Under the pieces are notes generated by a model that saw only the letters and a program-made list of their open reading frames with translations, did not search any database and was not told the origin of the DNA. 64,000 nucleotides of DNA, from the NCBI RefSeq assembly GCF_017834145.1, contig NZ_JAFIDA010000001.1:124001-188000 (forward strand), given 5' to 3'. This DNA is from Leucobacter exalbidus. GTDB taxonomy: Bacteria; Actinomycetota; Actinomycetes; Actinomycetales; Microbacteriaceae. Position numbers and translations under genes: made by a program. Of the stretch, positions 1-7,590 are shown in pieces. Each line of letters begins with the position of its first letter. The first letter of the stretch is position 1.

Positions 1-2
1 CC

Positions 3-455
3 CTGCCGCACGGGGCTATCGAAACCACCACGATCGACGATATGACCACGAGCTTTGACGCGATCGTCGGCCGCGGGGAACTGCTGACGCCCGAGTCATA
101 CCAGGCACTCATTTCCACTGACCTCATCGGCTTTGGCGCCCCGCTCGAGGGCTGCCGCAGCTGCCACACCCTCACCTCGGAATGGACGTATGGGCTGGGG
201 GTTTTCTTGCGCGATGACTGGGTGATGCAGACGCCGCTCTTTGGCGGATATCAGGCGGCTGTCGCCACGCTACCCGAGGCGCAATCGCCGATGGGAGCGG
301 TCACGATCTCGGTGTCGATTGTGCCCGGGCCGCAGAGCTACAGCACGGCCGAGTGGGATGGCGCCCTCGCAAACTACGCAGCCAATCTAGCGACCGAACT
401 CGGCCGGCAGATTGTGCCGCAAAACCCGCCGCCCGTGCCCACTCCGGCGCACTAA
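3..455 (+). CDS. Hypothetical protein, 3' part (5' end outside window)
   Basis: The reading frame is open to the left edge, so this is the C-terminal 150 or so residues of a longer protein; the first ATG inside the window is at 42 but need not be the start. The visible part has a CRSCHT segment (two Cys) and a proline-rich tail ending in PPVPTPAH. I recognise no domain. No transmembrane segment is seen in this portion. It is followed by about 180 bases holding the hipBA promoter region. Confidence 0.5.
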   Translation: MPHGAIETTTIDDMTTSFDAIVGRGELLTPESYQALISTDLIGFGAPLEGCRSCHTLTSEWTYGLGVFLRDDWVMQTPLFGGYQAAVATLPEAQSPMGAVTISVSIVPGPQSYSTAEWDGALANYAANLATELGRQIVPQNPPPVPTPAH

Positions 456-558
456 TGCCGAGACATTACTACTCGGGCGACTGTGAGCGCAGCCCGCTTG
501 AACTGCCTTGCTGGTCTCATGGAGGCGCTTTGTGTCGCCGCGCTGGCAGAGGCTATCG

Positions 559-600
559 TTTTAGTGTTGACAGCTATAAAGGTCAGTTTCGTGCTAAAAT
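559..600 (+). promoter_or_regulatory. Candidate hipBA operator/promoter region
   Basis: A perfect inverted repeat TTTTAG (559-564) / CTAAAA (594-599) surrounds a smaller one, TGAC (568-571) / GTCA (582-585). A TTGACA lies at 567-572 and TAAAAT at 595-600, but they are 22 bases apart, too far for a standard promoter, so the core promoter is uncertain. HipB-type antitoxins bind palindromes in their own promoter, which fits this position about 40 bases before the hipB ATG. The role is inferred. Confidence 0.35.
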
Positions 601-636
601 GCCATTGTTGCCTGCCAGTTTAGAGGGAGATTTATT

Positions 637-927
637 ATGGTTCGCCGATCATCGCCTGCTCGTGAGCGTCGGCTGTTGAGCCTGGGTAAAAACATTACGT
701 CGTGGCGGAAACTGCAAGGGATGAGCGCCGCTGAACTGGCTCGCCGGGCTCACGTGACCCGCGATACTTTGCGCGCAATCGAACACGGGACGGGTTCACC
801 CAAGATCGAATCGCTTATGTCCGTAATTACTGCGCTTGGCTTTGCTGACCACTTTGTGTCGGGCACTGACCCATTCAAAACTGATTCAGGACGAGCTTTG
901 GCTCTCGAAGTGATCGGTAAAAAGTGA
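637..927 (+). CDS. hipB: HipB-like XRE-family antitoxin/regulator
   Basis: A 96-residue protein with an N-terminal basic stretch and a helix-turn-helix of the Cro/C1 (XRE) type over about residues 18-70; the core reads SAAELARRAHVTRDTLRAIE. It starts at ATG 637 behind a good AGGGAG ribosome site. It overlaps the next gene by 4 bases (ATGA type), the classic hipBA layout. The family role is to bind the operon promoter and neutralise the HipA kinase. Codon use includes many A/T-ending codons unlike the core genes of the window, which hints at acquisition by transfer. Confidence 0.85.
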   Translation: MVRRSSPARERRLLSLGKNITSWRKLQGMSAAELARRAHVTRDTLRAIEHGTGSPKIESLMSVITALGFADHFVSGTDPFKTDSGRALALEVIGKK

Positions 928-2201
928 AGCTCCACGACAGTTTGGATGTCTACGTCGACATAAACGGAAGCACTGTGAAAGCGGGGCGTTTGACGGCCTC
1001 TTTTGGTAGCGGCCGGTCGCTGGGGGGCAGTGGATTCTTGTATGACCAGAGCTACTTCCAGGCAGCGGGCGCATATGAACTCGACCCTAAGCTCACTAGA
1101 GGCAGAGGGCAGATCTACTCTGGAGAGGACCAGCGACTATTTGGAGCATTTCAGGATCTAACCCCTGACGACTGGGGCCGCCGCGTTATTGATGCTGACC
1201 TCGCTAATGCTCGACAAAATGACCGCAACATTCCGCGCTCAATTGACGAATTTGACTACCTTGCGCTGGCGGCTGACGAAACGCGGCTTGGAGCGATTCG
1301 CTTCCAATGTGATGGCGGAGGCGAGTGGCTGGGTCCCTCACAAGTTATGGATCTGAGGCACTACGGACTGGATGCATACGCTGAGGCTGCGGCGCGTCTC
1401 GAGGCACATGAAGCGACTGCGGAGGACCTTGAGCTATTGGGTGCACCTGGTACATCGGCCGGGGGAGCGCGGCCGAAAGTAAGCGTCTATATAGATGAAC
1501 ACCTCAGGCTCCTTAAGCTCCCATCTGAACGCGATCGCCAACGTGACGGGGAAGCCTGGGAGTACGTAGCTATCGTCCTGGCCGGTAAAGCAGGCATTAA
1601 TGTGCAGCGCGGGGATCTTCTAAGAACTTCGGATGGGAAGTCTAGTCTTGCGCTACACCGCTTTGACCGTGGCCCTCACGGTGAACGCATCGGGTACATG
1701 TCGGCGGCCACGGCCATGGAGTTGGGGGAACAGGGTCATAGCGGAGTAACGTATGAAGATTTTGCTGATATTACAGATGACGTGACCGGCGGCGATCGCG
1801 CCCAGCTCAAGGATCTGTTCAAACGGGTCGCGCTAAGTGTGCTCATCTCCAACGATGATGATCACTGGAAAAACCATGGGTTTCTGCGCGCTGCAGGAGG
1901 TTGGACATTAAGCCCAGCTTTCGATATCAACCCCTCGATCGGCGGCGGAAGAATCAATTCGAGGCCGATTTCATCCACCGACGACCCGCGCCAGCGAGAC
2001 ATTCGAAACCTCATCGCTACCGCTGACAGCTACGCCCTCACGAGAAAGGAGGTCGGCACCGCACTGCACGAAGTGGTGGATGCTGTAACAGACTGGCCTG
2101 AGGTGGCACGGGCTGCAGGGATATCAAGCGGAGAGATCGATCTAATGGCTGCAGCATTCCCGGAGGAGCAGCAGGCTTTTGCTCTTAAAGCAGTGTCTTA
2201 G
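924..2201 (+). CDS. hipA: HipA-like Ser/Thr kinase toxin
   Basis: 425 residues, close to the usual HipA length (about 430-440). The N-terminal HipA domain covers roughly residues 5-115 and the kinase-like domain the rest. The catalytic stretch SNDDDHWKNHGF lies near residues 308-319, and the metal-binding Asp is in SPAFDINP near 331, as in the PI3K-like fold of HipA. The family phosphorylates glutamyl-tRNA synthetase or other targets and causes growth arrest or persistence; the target here is unknown. Translation is coupled to the antitoxin by a 4-base overlap. No frameshift or truncation is seen, so the module looks intact. Confidence 0.85.
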   Translation: MKLHDSLDVYVDINGSTVKAGRLTASFGSGRSLGGSGFLYDQSYFQAAGAYELDPKLTRGRGQIYSGEDQRLFGAFQDLTPDDWGRRVIDADLANARQNDRNIPRSIDEFDYLALAADETRLGAIRFQCDGGGEWLGPSQVMDLRHYGLDAYAEAAARLEAHEATAEDLELLGAPGTSAGGARPKVSVYIDEHLRLLKLPSERDRQRDGEAWEYVAIVLAGKAGINVQRGDLLRTSDGKSSLALHRFDRGPHGERIGYMSAATAMELGEQGHSGVTYEDFADITDDVTGGDRAQLKDLFKRVALSVLISNDDDHWKNHGFLRAAGGWTLSPAFDINPSIGGGRINSRPISSTDDPRQRDIRNLIATADSYALTRKEVGTALHEVVDAVTDWPEVARAAGISSGEIDLMAAAFPEEQQAFALKAVS

Positions 2202-2324
2202 ACAAGCAGCAGGAAAGATTCGCACCTGCGGCTGTTGCTGGGAAGCGTTATGGCCGCGCGCTACGAGTGGCGCAAGTTGCCAGGAATCGCATGAGCGGGG
2301 TTGTCTCCTCGATGCCATCAGTGC

Positions 2325-2801
2325 TCACCAATCCTTCGTGATCTCTCGGGCCACCGCGGTGAGCCCCAGGCCGTGCCCGTCCAACATCGTTTGAATGGGT
2401 GAGGCAAAGGATATTTGCAGGGCGATGAATGCGTCGATAAATGTCTCTGACGGCGCATGTGCGACGATGAATCCTGCTGGTTGATAGCCCGCGGTCTCCC
2501 GAAGCTCTGCCCCGAGATGCTCCGACACTTCATCGTGATGCTCTGCCCAGATGATGGTGGGCCCAAGTATCGACAGGTCAAGTAAATTCTCCGCTGCCGG
2601 AGCGCCAGAGATGATGTACTGGCCGTGACTCGTGCCCGCCTCTGCAACCACATACTCAGGGGACTCGAGGCCGAAACGAAAGAATCGTGTCAACCATTTC
2701 TGCACGCCGGGCCTGACGGCTACATTCATCTCCGGATCAAAAAGCACCCGTGCGGCGACAGTTGCGTCAGCATCACCAGATGGGCTGAACGTGGTATCCA
2801 T
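2325..2801 (-). CDS. Hypothetical protein, 158 aa
   Basis: An open frame with sensible amino-acid composition and no close family that I recognise. It has no signal peptide or membrane segment. It contains a mixed alpha/beta-looking stretch (AENLLDLSILGPTIIWAEHH) and ends in TAVAREITKDW. It lies downstream of, and in the same direction as, the GNAT gene, with 76 bases between them holding a perfect 9-bp hairpin. It could belong to the same accessory segment as hipBA. The function cannot be stated. Confidence 0.5.
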   Translation of the reverse strand: MDTTFSPSGDADATVAARVLFDPEMNVAVRPGVQKWLTRFFRFGLESPEYVVAEAGTSHGQYIISGAPAAENLLDLSILGPTIIWAEHHDEVSEHLGAELRETAGYQPAGFIVAHAPSETFIDAFIALQISFASPIQTMLDGHGLGLTAVAREITKDW

Positions 2802-2826
2802 GCGAAAGATGTACCATCTGCGATAC

Positions 2827-2848
2827 GACGTACCGTTGGCGGTACGTC
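2827..2848. promoter_or_regulatory. Perfect 9-bp inverted repeat between two minus-strand genes
   Basis: GACGTACCG (2827-2835) and CGGTACGTC (2840-2848) are exact reverse complements around a TTGG loop. There is no T-run on the minus-strand exit side, so a simple terminator for the upstream GNAT gene is not clear. The site sits 26 bases before the start of the 158-residue gene and could instead be an operator. Confidence 0.4.
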
Positions 2849-2877
2849 TATGGCTGGTGCTGTCTGTACCTGAACGC

Positions 2878-3423
2878 TCAGCCGATCTTGATCTGCGGCA
2901 GCGGGGGACCCTCTGGAAAATCGGACCGCGTCAGATCCATGAAGAGCGCGTCTTCCATGTGTCCGCCGGGCCGCAGCTGATAGTCGCGCAGCACTCCGAT
3001 GGTCTTAAAGCCCAGTCGTTCATAGCTGCGGATAGCGCCGGTGTTATGAACATTAGGGTCAAGGGTGATCCGCGTAATACCGTCATTGAACTCGTGTCGA
3101 ATGGCTAACGCCAGACTTTCCTCGCCAATTCGTTGCCCGCGAAATTGGGTTCCAAGGAAGATGTGCATGATCGTGGTGGGGTACTCGGGGTCGGTGCTGC
3201 GAAGCACCACCACTGCGCCTGCCACCGCGCCCTCCAACTCGATCACCCGGGTGGATTCTGGCTGTTCCAAGAAGTCAGCCCGCACACGAGCCTCATCAAA
3301 ACCGACCCACCAAAGCGACACCTCTGGCTGCTGCAGAATCGCGAGCAGAGCCGAGACGTCGCTCTCTTGCGGATCGCGGAGAGCGACGCGGGGTCCGACG
3401 AGAACGGGCTGCTGGGAGGTCAT
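2878..3423 (-). CDS. GNAT-family N-acetyltransferase, AAC(6')-like
   Basis: A 181-residue GCN5-related acetyltransferase. The acetyl-CoA loop is visible as GTQFRGQRIGEESL (near residue 90-104), and the C-terminal strand-helix as DPNVHNTGAIRSYERLGF, the pattern shared by aminoglycoside 6'-acetyltransferases and RimJ/RimL-like enzymes. The start at 3423 is the first ATG. The substrate cannot be told; the NxxAIRxYEKxGF-type motif makes a small amine or aminoglycoside possible, but many such proteins act on other acceptors. It lies between the copper ATPase gene and an unknown gene, all on the minus strand. Confidence 0.75.
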   Translation of the reverse strand: MTSQQPVLVGPRVALRDPQESDVSALLAILQQPEVSLWWVGFDEARVRADFLEQPESTRVIELEGAVAGAVVVLRSTDPEYPTTIMHIFLGTQFRGQRIGEESLALAIRHEFNDGITRITLDPNVHNTGAIRSYERLGFKTIGVLRDYQLRPGGHMEDALFMDLTRSDFPEGPPLPQIKIG

Positions 3424-3488
3424 GAAGATTCCTGTTCTGGGTTGCAGGTTGCATCGATAACCGAGTGGTCATCGGTACAATTTTGCTT

Positions 3489-5708
3489 TCAACGACCGAG
3501 GATCGTCTGGGTGCTGTTTGCGGGGGTGAGATCGAGACGGCGTAGTAATTGGGCATTGAGTGCGACCACAACGGTAGACAGCGACATCAAGATCGCGCCA
3601 ATTGACATCGGTAATACGAAGCCGATGGGGGCGAGCACGCCAGCGGCGAGGGGGACCGAGATGAGGTTGTATCCCGCTGCCCACCACAGGTTCTGCTTCA
3701 TCTTGCGGTAACTGGCCCGAGACAGTTCGATCACCGACAGCACCGAGCGCGGGTCAGAACTCGCGAGGATCACCCCCGCCGAGGCAATCGCCACATCAGT
3801 GCCGGCGCCAATAGCGATACCGACATTAGCCTGAGCGAGAGCCGGGGCGTCATTCACGCCGTCACCCACCATTGCGACTTGCTTACCTTCGGTCTGTAGC
3901 TCAACGATTTTCGCAGCTTTGTCCTCGGGGCGAACGCCGGCGAACACTCGATCGATGCCCAGCTCTTTACTGACGGCTTGAGCGACAGCGTCGGCGTCGC
4001 CCGTGATCATGACCACTTCGACGCCGAGTTTGTGCAGAGCATCGACGGCGTCGCGAGACTCGGGCCGAATTTCATCGGCAAGCTTGAGCCCACCGATAAC
4101 CACCCCATCCTGGATGACGTGGAGAATAATTGCTCCTTCGCCCCGCCAGGTTTCAGCCGCATCGATTTCGAAGACGCCCTCTTCATGGAGGAGGTGTGGC
4201 CCGCCGACGCGAATCTTTTCGCCGTGAACGGTTGCGGTGACACCGACGGCCGGAGACGAAGAAAACCCCGTAGCTTGTGCAATCGTGAGGTTACGATCCT
4301 GCGCGGCGCGCACGATGGCCTGCGCAAGTGGGTGCTCGCTGTCGGCCTCGGCAGCAGCCGCGAGTGCGAGCACCATTTCGGGTGTGCGATCACCGACAGC
4401 CGCGACACCGGTAACGGTTGGTTCGCCCTTGGTGAGGGTGCCGGTTTTGTCGAACAAGACAGCGTCGATGGTGCGCATGCTCTCGAGGGCAAGCCGGTCT
4501 TTGATGAGCACGCCACCGCGTGCAGCGCGCTCGGTAGCAATCGAGACGACGAGGGGGATGGCGAGCCCGAGCGCATGGGGGCAGGCAATAACGAGGACGG
4601 TGATCGTGCGGATGACGGCGGCGTCAGGGCTGCCGACCGCCGACCATACGATCGCGGTGATCGCGGCCGCGGCCAGCGCAAACCAGAACAGCCAGCCCGC
4701 AGCTTTGTCGGCGATTCGTTGCGCTCGAGAAGTGGAATTCTGGGCTTCGGTGACGAGCCTCTGAATACCTGCGAGGGTGGTGTCATCACCGATGGCGGCA
4801 ACCTCTACTCGCAGACCTGAATCAGTGGCGACCGTACCGGCGGTGACGGTATCGCCGATGCTGCGAACAACAGTGCGGGATTCGCCAGTGACCATGGACT
4901 CATCCATGTCAGCGCGCCCGTCGACGATTGTTCCGTCGGCGGGTACGCTTCCGCCCGGGCGAACCACGACCACGTCACCCACGGCAAGGTCTGTCGGTGC
5001 GACCTTCACAATGAGGTCGCCTTCGACGCGCTCTGCTTCATCGGGTAGCAGTGCTGCGAGTGAATCAAGTGCGGTGGTGGTCTGAGCGAGCGAACGCATC
5101 TCGATCCAATGCCCGAGCAGCATGATTACTACCAGCAGGGCGAGCTCCCACCAGAACTCGAGTTCGTGATGAAGTAGGCCAAGTGTTGCGCCCCAAGAGG
5201 CAAGAAAAGCAACTGTAATCCCAAGCGCAATGAGCAGCATCATCCCGGGTTTGCGGGCGCGAATCTCGCTGACTGCTCCGGAAAGGAATGGTCGCCCTCC
5301 CCACACATACGTCACCGTTCCGAGGACGGGTGCGATTAGATTTGCCCCAGGGAACGAGGGGAGGGTATAGCCGAGCAACATCGCAAACATGCCTGAGAAC
5401 CCGACGACCGGAATAGCGATGATCAGGTTGATCCAAAACAGCTTTCGGAACTGCGCAACGTGATCAGCGCCGTGCCCCGCGTGTCCACCGTGGCCGCCGT
5501 GGCCAGCATGGTCGTCATGCGCGTCATCGTCGCTCAGATGCCCCGAGTGCTCCGCATGCAGTGCGTGCTCGTGCGGGGAATGATCGATTCTGGTGTGATC
5601 AATGGGCGCAGGAGCTATGGAGTGCTCGTGTGATCCGGTCGTTGCACCAGCGTCGTGGGCAGTGTGATGGGCTGCTGACGGCATGTGATCTGCGTGCGGG
5701 TCTTTCAA
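3489..5708 (-). CDS. copB: CopB-type copper-translocating P1B ATPase
   Basis: 739 residues. The first ~90 residues are very His-rich with no CxxC metal-binding domain, as in CopB-type pumps. TGES is near residue 273, the ion-pathway motif CPH (in ACPHALGLAIPL) near 373, the phosphorylation site DKTGTLTKGE near 418, SEHPLAQAI (HP motif) follows, and GDGVNDAPAL is near 617. The last membrane helix carries MSLSTVVVALNAQLLRR, typical of this subclass. The CPH motif points to Cu(II)/Cu(I)/Ag export from the cytoplasm. The start is TTG at 5708, chosen for GGAG seven bases upstream. A CsoR-like operator lies in a promoter about 250 bases upstream. Confidence 0.92.
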   Translation of the reverse strand: MKDPHADHMPSAAHHTAHDAGATTGSHEHSIAPAPIDHTRIDHSPHEHALHAEHSGHLSDDDAHDDHAGHGGHGGHAGHGADHVAQFRKLFWINLIIAIPVVGFSGMFAMLLGYTLPSFPGANLIAPVLGTVTYVWGGRPFLSGAVSEIRARKPGMMLLIALGITVAFLASWGATLGLLHHELEFWWELALLVVIMLLGHWIEMRSLAQTTTALDSLAALLPDEAERVEGDLIVKVAPTDLAVGDVVVVRPGGSVPADGTIVDGRADMDESMVTGESRTVVRSIGDTVTAGTVATDSGLRVEVAAIGDDTTLAGIQRLVTEAQNSTSRAQRIADKAAGWLFWFALAAAAITAIVWSAVGSPDAAVIRTITVLVIACPHALGLAIPLVVSIATERAARGGVLIKDRLALESMRTIDAVLFDKTGTLTKGEPTVTGVAAVGDRTPEMVLALAAAAEADSEHPLAQAIVRAAQDRNLTIAQATGFSSSPAVGVTATVHGEKIRVGGPHLLHEEGVFEIDAAETWRGEGAIILHVIQDGVVIGGLKLADEIRPESRDAVDALHKLGVEVVMITGDADAVAQAVSKELGIDRVFAGVRPEDKAAKIVELQTEGKQVAMVGDGVNDAPALAQANVGIAIGAGTDVAIASAGVILASSDPRSVLSVIELSRASYRKMKQNLWWAAGYNLISVPLAAGVLAPIGFVLPMSIGAILMSLSTVVVALNAQLLRRLDLTPANSTQTILGR

Positions 5709-5957
5709 CGGGAGCTCCTCTGTGCCTGGCCGTTGTCAGGACCAGGCGGTGTGTGCGTAAGCATCGGGATTGCGGCAGCTGCCGTTCTCACGGCCTTCGT
5801 GCGCGTCTTCATGCTCGGTGCCCAACGGATATCTTCTTGACTCATTTGAGAGCATGAAGCTCGCAGGTTCCGCAGGTTATTCCGTGGTCATGCCATATTC
5901 AATTGTGAACATCATGCTGCCCGTACATGGGTCTATCTCATAGGGGCGTTACGGCTG
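5709..5957 (-). other. Long leader of copB with a possible small ORF
   Basis: About 240 bases separate the likely promoter from the copB start. On the minus strand an ATG at 5845 opens a 46-codon frame whose stop TGA (5707-5705) overlaps the copB TTG as TTGA, the usual sign of translational coupling. It has no clear Shine-Dalgarno site and its product resembles nothing I know; a 39-codon frame overlaps it in another register. Nothing else is recognised here. Confidence 0.3.
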
Positions 5958-5987
5958 ATCATATACCCCCGGGTGGTATGCCCTCAA
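5958..5987 (-). promoter_or_regulatory. Promoter with CsoR-like copper operator
   Basis: On the minus strand there is TTGAGG (5987-5982) and TATGAT (5963-5958) with an 18-base spacer. The spacer holds the pseudo-palindrome ATACC (5963-5967) / GGTAT (5975-5979) around a C/G-rich centre. This matches the TACCN-GGTA type of operator bound by CsoR-family copper repressors, and overlap of the -35/-10 spacer is how such repressors act. It reads toward copB. No csoR gene is in the window, so the repressor would act from elsewhere. Confidence 0.65.
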
Positions 5988-6135
5988 GGGTGCCCCAAAT
6001 GGGTGGTAGTCAGGTGAAATGGCCAAACTGGCGGGTACGCAACGAAAGGAGCGGTGTTGAGAAGCGTGTGGCTTCGGAAGGGGAAACGCTAGGGGCCAGT
6101 TCATAACTTTTACCTGGCTTTCTCATTGTGCCTAC

Positions 6136-6163
6136 TTGAGTCACTTAAGAGTCTTGGTAGGCT
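6136..6163 (+). promoter_or_regulatory. Candidate promoter of lipoprotein gene
   Basis: TTGAGT (6136-6141) and TAGGCT (6158-6163) with a 16-base spacer lie 45 bases before the ATG of the lipoprotein gene. Between this site and the copper promoter (5988-6135) I see nothing that looks coding. Confidence 0.4.
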
Positions 6164-6208
6164 GCGGGGAATCATCCGACCGTGCAACACCACCGGAAAT
6201 GAGGCGCT

Positions 6209-6841
6209 GTGAACAAGAAATATCGTGCATTGTCGAGGATTTTTCTAGTGGCGGGAGCACTTCTGCTTGGAGGCTCGCTCAGCGGATGCATCGCGATCGG
6301 CTCGGTCTCACAAACCACGACCGAAGACGGCGGATCATCGAGCAGCGCAGAGCGCGAGATCACACCAGCTCCGGTGCCGCGCGAATCAAAGCAAGACGAA
6401 GCCCGGCCTGAGGTGCAGCAGAAGGTGACCGAGTCGAACTGTCTGGACGGAACTGAGCGCCGCCGCTTACAGCTGAACGGCTCACAAGACTCTGCGGTTT
6501 GGGTGGGGGATATCGTTGAACCTCATGGCGCAAGCTATCGCCTCAGAACAGTACTCAAAGATGACGGCTGCTTGATTTCTGGTTCCTTCGAATACCAAGG
6601 TTTGAACTGCAGCGGCATTTGGGAGGCACCCAAGATTGTCGAAATGAGTGAGCCGAGCAACGAACCACAAACGATTAGGGTGCACTTCGTGGAGCGTGTG
6701 AATCACAACCCCGATGGTGCGTGCGCCGATGTGGCTGAGGTCTCGATTCTTAGCGGGCCAGGCGGTATGTTCTATTCCTCGACTTGGGCGCGAGACGACG
6801 GCGAAGTAACCGCATCGCGTACGCTCTTGCAGCCTGAATAG
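6209..6841 (+). CDS. Exported lipoprotein, unknown function
   Basis: 210 residues. The N-terminus is a lipoprotein signal: basic MNKKYRALSR, a hydrophobic core, and lipobox LSGC with Cys at about residue 27. After it comes a Ser/Pro/Glu-rich linker (about residues 35-75), then a compact domain with four Cys residues (ESNCLDG, DDGCLIS, GLNCSG, DGACAD) that could form two disulphides outside the cell. No known domain is recognised. It is monocistronic: its own promoter lies upstream and a strong terminator downstream. Confidence 0.75.
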   Translation: MNKKYRALSRIFLVAGALLLGGSLSGCIAIGSVSQTTTEDGGSSSSAEREITPAPVPRESKQDEARPEVQQKVTESNCLDGTERRRLQLNGSQDSAVWVGDIVEPHGASYRLRTVLKDDGCLISGSFEYQGLNCSGIWEAPKIVEMSEPSNEPQTIRVHFVERVNHNPDGACADVAEVSILSGPGGMFYSSTWARDDGEVTASRTLLQPE

Positions 6842-6866
6842 GGATACGGGGCGAATTGCTCCCTGA

Positions 6867-6914
6867 GAAACACGAAACCGCGACACACATCAACGTGTCG
6901 CGGTTTCGTGTTTC
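6867..6914. terminator. Strong bidirectional terminator hairpin
   Basis: A perfect 20-bp stem (6867-6886 with 6895-6914) with an 8-base loop. It lies between the lipoprotein gene and the convergent tRNA-Arg and probably serves both. Confidence 0.8.
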
Positions 6915-6921
6915 GTGAATC

Positions 6922-6997
6922 TGGTGCCCCCGGCTGGATTCGAACCAGCGACCGACAGATTAGAAGGCTGTTGCTCTATCCCCTGAGCTACGAAGGC
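6922..6997 (-). tRNA. tRNA-Arg (anticodon UCU)
   Basis: The minus strand folds as a cloverleaf: acceptor GCCTTCG pairing with CGGGGGC (with G-U pairs), D arm GCTC/GAGC, anticodon loop CTTCTAA giving UCU, and T arm GCTGG/CCAGC with TTCGAAT. The 73-nt body is 6925-6997 and CCA is encoded at 6924-6922. The gene serves AGA codons, which are rare in this genome. Confidence 0.93.
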
Positions 6998-7111
6998 AAT
7001 ATCTCCAGCGTACTATGCGCGCGCGGTGCCGCGATACAGGCGCGGCACTCGCGCGATTCGGGGAGCTGATGCCTGATGATCCGGATCACACACCAGCCGC
7101 CCCACCCCGCC

Positions 7112-7570
7112 TTATTCGAGCTTGTTCACCAGAGACTGCGCTGCGCGGTCGATGTAATCGCGGAAGGCGGCGTCGTGGATGGGGGCGAGTGCTACCTCGT
7201 CGAGCGCGGCATTCATGTGGAAGAGCCACCGGTCGCGCGCCGCCGGCGTGATGGGAAACACGTTGTGGCGCATGCGCAGCCTCGGGTGGCCGCGCTTCGC
7301 CGAGTACGTTTTGGGCCCGCCCCAATACTGCTCGAAGAACGCGCGCAGGCGCCAGATCGCGCCCTCCCAATCGTCTTCGGGGTACATGGGCGCCATGATC
7401 GGGTCTTCGCGCACGCCGTCGTAGAACTTGCGCACGAGCCGCTCGAACGTGTCGGTGCCACCCACCTGTGCCCACAGCGACGCGGGGTCGACGGGGGTGG
7501 GCTCTTGCGGAGCCTCGCGGTCAAACACCTGCGGGGTGGTTGATGCCGCGGTGATGTGAATCTCAGGCAT
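7112..7570 (-). CDS. glbO: Group II truncated haemoglobin
   Basis: 152 residues, starting at ATG 7570 behind GGAGG. A short N-terminal extension precedes the 2-on-2 globin fold from about residue 28. Seen are DTFERLVRKFYDGVREDP (B helix), the proximal-His segment HPRLRMRHNVFPIT, and RDRWLFHM, whose Trp is the conserved G8 residue of group II (TrHbO). The family binds O2/NO and is linked to redox or peroxide protection in actinobacteria. It follows mscS by 20 bases on the same strand and may be cotranscribed with pepN and mscS. A longer frame extending upstream into mscS is not the real start. Confidence 0.9.
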   Translation of the reverse strand: MPEIHITAASTTPQVFDREAPQEPTPVDPASLWAQVGGTDTFERLVRKFYDGVREDPIMAPMYPEDDWEGAIWRLRAFFEQYWGGPKTYSAKRGHPRLRMRHNVFPITPAARDRWLFHMNAALDEVALAPIHDAAFRDYIDRAAQSLVNKLE

Positions 7571-7590
7571 GTTTGCCTCCTTGCTGTGCA

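Noticed and set aside
567-600. A standard TTGACA/TAAAAT promoter for hipBA
   Set aside because: The spacing of 22 bases is too long; the hexamers are noted only as part of the candidate operator.
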